From: Actinomycetota bacterium
GTDB lineage: Bacteria > Actinomycetota > Acidimicrobiia > Acidimicrobiales > JACDEA01
Direction of reading: 5' to 3'
Length of the DNA: 10,782 nt
Assembly (NCBI GenBank): GCA_013816725.1
Contig: JACDEA010000040.1
Span: forward strand, 1 to 10,782
In this document: one piece after another, positions 6,817 through 10,782 of the stretch
Position numbering within the stretch: the first letter of the stretch is position 1
How the letters are laid out: each line of letters begins with the position of its first letter
The notes under the pieces: generated by a model
Seen by the model: only the letters and a program-made list of their open reading frames with translations
Databases searched by the model: none
What the model was told of the DNA's origin: nothing
Translations under genes and position numbers: made by a program

Positions 6817-6884
6817 CCTGATCCCGGCGAAAGGTAACGAACTGGGGTGATGACCCCGGTTCGTGACCACTCGCCGGGATCAGG
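6817..6884. terminator. 68-bp near-continuous hairpin between convergent genes
   Basis: Outer arms CCTGATCCCGGCGA (6817-6830) and TCGCCGGGATCAGG (6871-6884) are a perfect 14-bp inverted repeat. On the same axis, inner arms GGTAACGAACTGGGGT (6833-6848) and ACCCCGGTTCGTGACC (6853-6868) pair at 14 of 16 positions plus one G-T wobble. The loop is GATG (6849-6852). Only three mismatches interrupt the 32-position stem. It lies between the methyltransferase and desaturase stops and includes the desaturase TGA (6880-6882). No T-run is present on either side. A bidirectional terminator is likely from position; a REP-like palindromic repeat is the alternative. Confidence 0.6.
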
Positions 6885-7839
6885 CTGACGCCCGCTCCGA
6901 CTGACGGGCCTGCTTGGCCAGCGCTTCGGCTCTCGCCGCAAGATCGCGGAGCGGGACGACGAGCGCGTCGTCGCGCGCCGTCTTGGCGGCCCGGTTCAGG
7001 TGCAGTCTGAGCATGCCCAGGTCGAGGTGGCCGAACCGGATGCGCGCCGAGCCCTTCACCGCCTGGGGCGGGCGACGGAGGTCGCGCACGACGCCGACGA
7101 AGCTCAGCGCGCGCAGGAGGTAGTACGTGGGGTCGAACTCCCACCAGAAGAAGCCCTGGCGGGCCGACGCCGGGTAGTGGTGGTGGTTGTTGTGCCAGCC
7201 CTCGCCCATCGTGAACACCGCGACGAGGAAGGAGTTGCGTGACGTGTCGTCGCTGCCGTATCGGCGCCGTCCGAACACGTGGGCGACGGAGTTCACCATG
7301 AACGTCGTGTGCCACAGCGCCACCGTCGACGCGAAGAACCCGATCACCAAACCGGACCAGCCGGCGATCAGATAGCAGGCGACGGCGAGCGCCCACGGCC
7401 CGATCCAGTCGTGCTTGTCGAGGAACCGCAACTCGGGGTACTTGGCGAAGTCGGGGATCCGGTCGTATTTCTTCTCGTTGAACTGGCCCGACAGGATCCA
7501 GCCGATGTGGCTCCACCAGAACCCCTGCTGCGGAGAGTGCGGATCGTTCTCGGTGTCGGCGAAGCGGTGATGGTCGCGGTGGTTGCCGGCCCACCACAGC
7601 GGCCCCTTCTGGGCCGCGGTCAGCCCGCCGAGGGCGAACCCGAACTGCGCGACCCGGCCCAGGCGGAAGCTCCGGTGGGCGAAGTAGCGGTGGTAGCCCG
7701 CGGTGATGAAGAACATGCGCGCCACCCACAACCCCACGGCGAGCACGACCGCCGTTCGGGAAACGCCGGTGAAGATGGCCAGCAACGGGATGAACTGAAC
7801 GCCGATGAACGGCGCGTTTCTGCCGACACGCGTGAGCAC
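6880..7839 (-). CDS. Acyl-CoA desaturase (membrane fatty acid desaturase)
   Basis: Integral membrane di-iron enzyme of 319 residues that probably inserts a cis double bond, most likely delta-9, into a fatty acyl chain. All three histidine boxes are intact: H50-RYFA-H55, H87-RD-HH91 and H216-NN-HH220. Supporting metal-ligand candidates known from the stearoyl-CoA desaturase family are seen at H111 (WWSHIGW), H177 (ALWHTTF), N183 (MVNSVAH) and H187. Hydrophobic spans lie near 11-45 (two passes), 60-75 and 146-180 (two passes). The C-terminus after about 255 is basic and helical. GTG 7839 is the only sensible start, because an in-frame TAA (7849-7851) lies just upstream and the next Met (42) is inside a membrane span. 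There is no Shine-Dalgarno sequence, while TAAAGT lies 6 nt upstream, which fits leaderless translation. It lies downstream of an acyl-CoA synthetase and a cyclase. Confidence 0.92.
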   Translation of the reverse strand: MLTRVGRNAPFIGVQFIPLLAIFTGVSRTAVVLAVGLWVARMFFITAGYHRYFAHRSFRLGRVAQFGFALGGLTAAQKGPLWWAGNHRDHHRFADTENDPHSPQQGFWWSHIGWILSGQFNEKKYDRIPDFAKYPELRFLDKHDWIGPWALAVACYLIAGWSGLVIGFFASTVALWHTTFMVNSVAHVFGRRRYGSDDTSRNSFLVAVFTMGEGWHNNHHHYPASARQGFFWWEFDPTYYLLRALSFVGVVRDLRRPPQAVKGSARIRFGHLDLGMLRLHLNRAAKTARDDALVVPLRDLAARAEALAKQARQSERASA

Positions 7840-7845
7840 CGCCGC

Positions 7846-7851
7846 ACTTTA
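7846..7851 (-). promoter_or_regulatory. -10 box of the desaturase gene, predicted leaderless
   Basis: On the minus strand TAAAGT fits TANNNT and ends 6 nt before GTG 7839. A convincing -35 is not seen: the hexamer 17 bp upstream reads TGGCCT. The palindrome at 7852-7871 abuts this box and fills the spacer, an arrangement typical of repressor-controlled promoters. Confidence 0.5.
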
Positions 7852-7871
7852 CCTACCGACTGGTCGGTAGG
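7852..7871. promoter_or_regulatory. 20-bp perfect palindrome, putative TetR-type operator for the desaturase
   Basis: CCTACCGAC (7852-7860) and GTCGGTAGG (7863-7871) are perfect inverted copies with a 2-bp centre. The ACCGAC-N2-GTCGGT core is of the kind bound by TetR-family dimers, and TetR-type repressors such as DesT in Pseudomonas control desaturase genes. The site touches the desaturase -10 box and contains the cyclase TAG stop (7853-7855), so the last codons of the cyclase are part of the operator. No TetR gene lies in the window. Confidence 0.65.
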
Positions 7872-9133
7872 CCAGCCACGCTGAAGGCAGGTACCGGCCG
7901 TGGGAAGCCCTTGAGCGAGAGCAGGCCGATGTCTTCGGACGGGTACCGGTCGCCGACCGCGTTCTGGACGCGGAGGTCGACAAGGATCTGTCCGGGCTTG
8001 GCCTCGTCGCACAGCCGCGACGCGAGGTTCACGACGCGACCCAGCGGCGTGTATTCGCGGCGCTCGTCGAAGCCGACCACGCCCAGGCTGGCGTAGCCCA
8101 ACGCGATGCCGACGCCCAAGCTCAGGTCGCGACCCGCGGCGCGCCACGCGTCGCTGAGGCGGAGGACGTCGTCGCGTACGGTCGACGCCATGTCGACGGC
8201 GCGTCCGGCGGCGTCATCGCACGGAAGGGGGTCGTTGAAGTAGGCCATGACGCCGTCGCCGGCGAACGCGCCCACGGTGGCTTGAAACTTGTGCACCGCT
8301 TGGCCGACGACTTCGTAGTACTCGTCGATCACGGAGAGCACTTCCTCGGGCTCGGCGTCGGCCGCGAAGGCGGTGAATCCGCGCAGGTCGCAGAACAGCA
8401 CGGCGATCTCCCGGCGGTGCGGTGCCAGGGCGCCGTCTTCTCCGACACTCAGCAACACGTCGGCCACTTGAGGCGCAAGGAAGCGCCGGAGCCTGCTCAG
8501 CCTTTCGAGCTCTTCGAGCTGAGCGCTCACGCGCGCCTCCAGCGTTGTGTTCATCTGGGCCACTTCGGCGGCGGACTTCTCAGCCTCCGCCCGGGCGGTG
8601 CGCTCGGCAACGGCGAGGCGGTTGATCTGCTCGATCGGCCAGCTCGCCGCCGCCGCCGAGACGACGACGGTCGACATGATGTACAGCCACAGCGCGCCAG
8701 GAGAGGCGTTCCCTTCACGAACGCCGAGTAGCACTGCGTAGGCGACGGCGATGAGCGCCACATTGAACGCGGCGTGACGCCGGGTGTGCACGTAGAAGCT
8801 GAAGATGGCCACCCACACGTAGAGCACGACACCGATGGGGGCGGGCCCGGCGAAGTACTGGCCGACGGTGATGAGCACGATGGCCGCAGGCCCAAGCGGG
8901 AAGAACAGGCGCCGATCAAACCGCTCACCCAACGCCAGCATGACCGCGCCGACGACCAAGCCGGCGATGGCCGGGATGGCGACACCGACCGGCGTGAACT
9001 GGTGGTCGGCCCGCCGCAACGACGCGTACACCAGTCCGACCAGGCCCGCGGCGATGAACAGCCCAGCGGTCAGCCGTACGGCCTGAAGCCAGGTCATCGT
9101 TTCGAACGGGCCCGCCCGTCCCCCCTCTTCCAC
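7853..9133 (-). CDS. Membrane-anchored class III adenylate/guanylate cyclase
   Basis: Probable cyclic nucleotide synthase of 426 residues. About six membrane spans come first (near 18-38, 48-68, 77-95, 98-115, 121-138 and 146-165). A charged coiled coil follows (about 173-220: AERTARAEAEKSAAEVAQ and onward), then the short block FLAPQVADVLLS (218-229). The catalytic domain runs from about 241 to 390. Metal residues D249 (FCDLRGFT) and D293 (AGDGVMAYF) are present, as are transition-state N369 and R373 (VVNLASRL). The base-selecting positions are unusual: A289 at the common Lys position and E360 at the common Asp position, so ATP versus GTP cannot be assigned. GTG 9133 is preferred because TACGCT lies 7 nt upstream; ATG 9097 (Met13) is the alternative. 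It follows the acyl-CoA synthetase by 27 bp and precedes the desaturase by 13 bp. Confidence 0.88.
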   Translation of the reverse strand: MEEGGRAGPFETMTWLQAVRLTAGLFIAAGLVGLVYASLRRADHQFTPVGVAIPAIAGLVVGAVMLALGERFDRRLFFPLGPAAIVLITVGQYFAGPAPIGVVLYVWVAIFSFYVHTRRHAAFNVALIAVAYAVLLGVREGNASPGALWLYIMSTVVVSAAAASWPIEQINRLAVAERTARAEAEKSAAEVAQMNTTLEARVSAQLEELERLSRLRRFLAPQVADVLLSVGEDGALAPHRREIAVLFCDLRGFTAFAADAEPEEVLSVIDEYYEVVGQAVHKFQATVGAFAGDGVMAYFNDPLPCDDAAGRAVDMASTVRDDVLRLSDAWRAAGRDLSLGVGIALGYASLGVVGFDERREYTPLGRVVNLASRLCDEAKPGQILVDLRVQNAVGDRYPSEDIGLLSLKGFPRPVPAFSVAGLPTSR

Positions 9134-9140
9134 GCGCTGC

Positions 9141-9146
9141 AGCGTA
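9141..9146 (-). promoter_or_regulatory. -10-like box upstream of the membrane cyclase gene
   Basis: On the minus strand TACGCT fits TANNNT and lies 7 nt before GTG 9133, so a transcript from it would be leaderless or nearly so. It sits in the 27-bp gap after the acyl-CoA synthetase stop and overlaps a 10-bp palindrome CGCTGCAGCG (9135-9144). No clear -35 is seen. If real, it is an internal promoter of the lipid gene cluster. Confidence 0.4.
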
Positions 9147-9160
9147 ATGCCCGTGAAGGG

Positions 9161-10782
9161 TTACCCGGTGCGTTCCCGCAGCTCGCGTTTGAGGACTTTG
9201 CCGGTGGCATTGCGGGGCAACTCGTCGACGAACTCGACATCGCGCGGGATCTTGTAGCGGGCCAAGTTGGCCCGCACGTAGTCCTTGAGTTCCTCGTCCG
9301 TGACCGACGCTCCGGGATCGCGCACCACGAACGCCTTCAAGCGTTGGCCGAACTTCTCGTCGTCGACCCCGATCACGGCGACGTCGGCCACGGCGTCGTG
9401 GTTGGCCAACAAGTCCTCGACCTCGGCCGGGAACACATTCTCGCCGCCAGACACGATCATCTCGTCGTCGCGCCCCTCGACGAACAGCAAACCGTTGTCG
9501 TCGAGATGGCCGACGTCGCCGCTCGACATCAAGCCGTTGATCCTCTCTTTGCTACCGCCGCCGGTGTAGCCCTCGAACAACAACTCGTTGCCGACGAAGA
9601 TGCGCCCCGTTGCGCCGGTGGCCAACTCGTTGCCGTCGGCGTCGAAGATCTTGACGGTGGTGCCGCGGGGCGGGGATCCGGCGGTGCCCGGCGCGGCCCG
9701 CAGCTGTTGCGGGGACGCGATGGTGGCCACCGCCACCTCGGTGGAGCCGTACAGGTTGTAGACGACGTCGCCGAACGCGTCCATGAAGTCCGTCGCCAGT
9801 GGGCCGGGCAAAGCCGACCCGCTTACGGCGACGACTTCGAGCGACGAGGTGTCGTAACGGCTGCGCGTCTCCGGCGGCAGGTCCAGCAGGCGCTGCATCA
9901 TCACCGGAACGACGGCGAGAACGCGCGCCTTGTTCTCGTCGATGGCCCGCAACGTCGCTTCCGGGTCGAATGCTCGCTGAAGGACCAACGTGCTCCCCAG
10001 CGACGCCCCGGCCATGAAGTGTGAGAAACCCCAGGAGTGGAAGAGGGGCGCGGCGATGACGGTGACGTCGTTGGTGTGCAGCGGAATGCGCGAAAGGAGC
10101 GCAACCGCCCCCTGTAGGCCGCCTTGCCCCCCGCGCGACGCGCCCTTGGGCGCGCCGGTGGTGCCCGACGTGAGGATGATGATGCGGTTGCTACCGCCGG
10201 GGCTCGGCGGGTCGCGCTCGTCGGACTCCTCCACAATCAGCGCGTCCAGCGACGCGACGTCACCGGCGGTGACTTCGTTGTCGGCCCAGCCGAGAAAGCG
10301 GGGCAACGACGAGATGTCCTCGAGCAGGTTGTCGAACTCCTGGTCGTAGATGAGCGCGGCGACGTCCTCCCGCTTGGCGACGTCGACCAGCTGCGGCCCG
10401 GCGAAACCGGTGTTGAGATACACGAGGTCGGCCCCCAGCTTCGAGACGGCCACGCTGGCGTCGATGAAGCCGCGGTGGTTGCGACACATGATCGCCACCT
10501 TGTCGCCCTTCTTCACGCCGCGCGCCGACAGCGCGTGCGCCAGCGCGTTCGTACGTCGGTGCACGTCGCGGTACGTGAGCGTGCCCTTCTCGTCGACGAT
10601 CGCGACGACGTCGGGGCTGGTCGACGCGGTGACGGCGTAGGCGCCGGCCGGGCCGACGCCCCACTTCATCGCGGCCCTGCCGATCAACGGGGCCTCCAAG
10701 ACCCGCCCGGGGCTGAGGATGCCGGCGTCGGAGAGCGTCTTGACGGCGTGGGCGACGTCGCCGACGCCTTCGAGGATCGCTT
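9161..10782 (-). CDS. Long-chain acyl-CoA synthetase, FadD type (5'-partial)
   Basis: ATP-dependent enzyme that activates a carboxylic acid, probably a fatty acid, through an acyl-AMP and then forms the CoA thioester. The frame runs out of the right edge, leaving 539 visible residues; the family's usual length of about 540-550 suggests only a few are missing. A TTG at 10699 is not the real start, because the upstream codons encode a family-like leader (AILEGVGDVAHAVKTLSDAG). Counting from that TTG, the motifs are: P-loop TSGTTGAPKG (177-186), LFHSWGFSHF (219-228), YGSTE (317-321), GDVGHLDDNGLLFVEGRDDE (394-413), then GGENVFPAEVED, and catalytic K501 in RNATGKVLKREL. All catalytic landmarks are intact. 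The block NTGFAGPQL resembles mycobacterial FadD2/FadD12-type enzymes, from memory. First visible gene of a leftward set with a cyclase and a desaturase. Confidence 0.9.
   Translation of the reverse strand, partial: AILEGVGDVAHAVKTLSDAGILSPGRVLEAPLIGRAAMKWGVGPAGAYAVTASTSPDVVAIVDEKGTLTYRDVHRRTNALAHALSARGVKKGDKVAIMCRNHRGFIDASVAVSKLGADLVYLNTGFAGPQLVDVAKREDVAALIYDQEFDNLLEDISSLPRFLGWADNEVTAGDVASLDALIVEESDERDPPSPGGSNRIIILTSGTTGAPKGASRGGQGGLQGAVALLSRIPLHTNDVTVIAAPLFHSWGFSHFMAGASLGSTLVLQRAFDPEATLRAIDENKARVLAVVPVMMQRLLDLPPETRSRYDTSSLEVVAVSGSALPGPLATDFMDAFGDVVYNLYGSTEVAVATIASPQQLRAAPGTAGSPPRGTTVKIFDADGNELATGATGRIFVGNELLFEGYTGGGSKERINGLMSSGDVGHLDDNGLLFVEGRDDEMIVSGGENVFPAEVEDLLANHDAVADVAVIGVDDEKFGQRLKAFVVRDPGASVTDEELKDYVRANLARYKIPRDVEFVDELPRNATGKVLKRELRERTG

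Noticed and set aside
6788..7729. 313-residue open frame on the minus strand overlapping the desaturase in another frame
   Set aside because: Pro/Arg-rich shadow; the other minus-strand frame (6880-7839) carries all three desaturase histidine boxes.
8774..10024. 416-residue plus-strand open frame opposite the cyclase and acyl-CoA synthetase
   Set aside because: Asp/His/Arg-rich antisense shadow with no recognisable motif; the minus strand encodes intact catalytic motifs throughout.
10697..10699. TTG as the start of the acyl-CoA synthetase
   Set aside because: The frame continues without a stop to the window edge and the extra codons look like the family's N-terminal leader, so the true start lies outside.

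Overview
The window is high-GC DNA with GTG starts, few Shine-Dalgarno sequences and several -10-like boxes placed for leaderless transcripts. Its protein families (branched-chain-type substrate-binding protein, DUF1206, PaaX, LLM flavin monooxygenase, long-chain acyl-CoA synthetase, acyl-CoA desaturase, class III nucleotide cyclases) suggest an Actinomycetota chromosome, perhaps an Acidimicrobiia-like lineage. The phylum is a fairly confident inference; the class is only a guess. I see no tRNA, rRNA, CRISPR array, insertion sequence or phage gene. Eight genes fill the window and the longest gap between genes is 158 bp.

Left block (1-3698). A periplasmic binding protein, cut by the left edge, runs rightward and meets a leftward DUF1206 membrane protein. 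Their stop codons overlap inside a 14-bp palindrome, so both proteins end in Ala-Ser. Upstream of DUF1206 on the same strand, 48 bp away, is a protein joining an alpha/beta-hydrolase-like domain to a nucleotide cyclase domain. The hydrolase part appears to have lost its catalytic residues.

Middle block (3699-6784). A divergent 158-bp spacer holds a good promoter (TTGACG, 18 bp, TACGGT) whose predicted start is the GTG of a PaaX-family regulator. A perfect 11-bp inverted repeat covers the -10 and this start codon, which suggests autoregulation. The regulator is followed 8 bp later by an LLM-class flavin-dependent oxidoreductase whose ribosome binding site overlaps the regulator's stop. A small hairpin and then a class I SAM methyltransferase follow.

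Right block (6785-10782, all leftward). In transcription order: acyl-CoA synthetase (cut by the right edge), six-TM nucleotide cyclase, fatty acyl desaturase, with gaps of 27 and 13 bp. A 20-bp palindrome resembling a TetR-family operator abuts the desaturase -10 box and includes the stop codon of the cyclase gene. The block meets the methyltransferase tail to tail across a 68-bp, nearly continuous hairpin.

Functionally the right block joins fatty acid activation, desaturation and probable cyclic nucleotide signalling. The middle block is a self-regulated oxidoreductase unit of unknown substrate. I found no unmistakable new defence or mobile system. The most promising observations are the degenerate hydrolase-cyclase fusion, the operator embedded in the end of the cyclase gene, the start-codon-spanning inverted repeat and the long intergenic hairpin.
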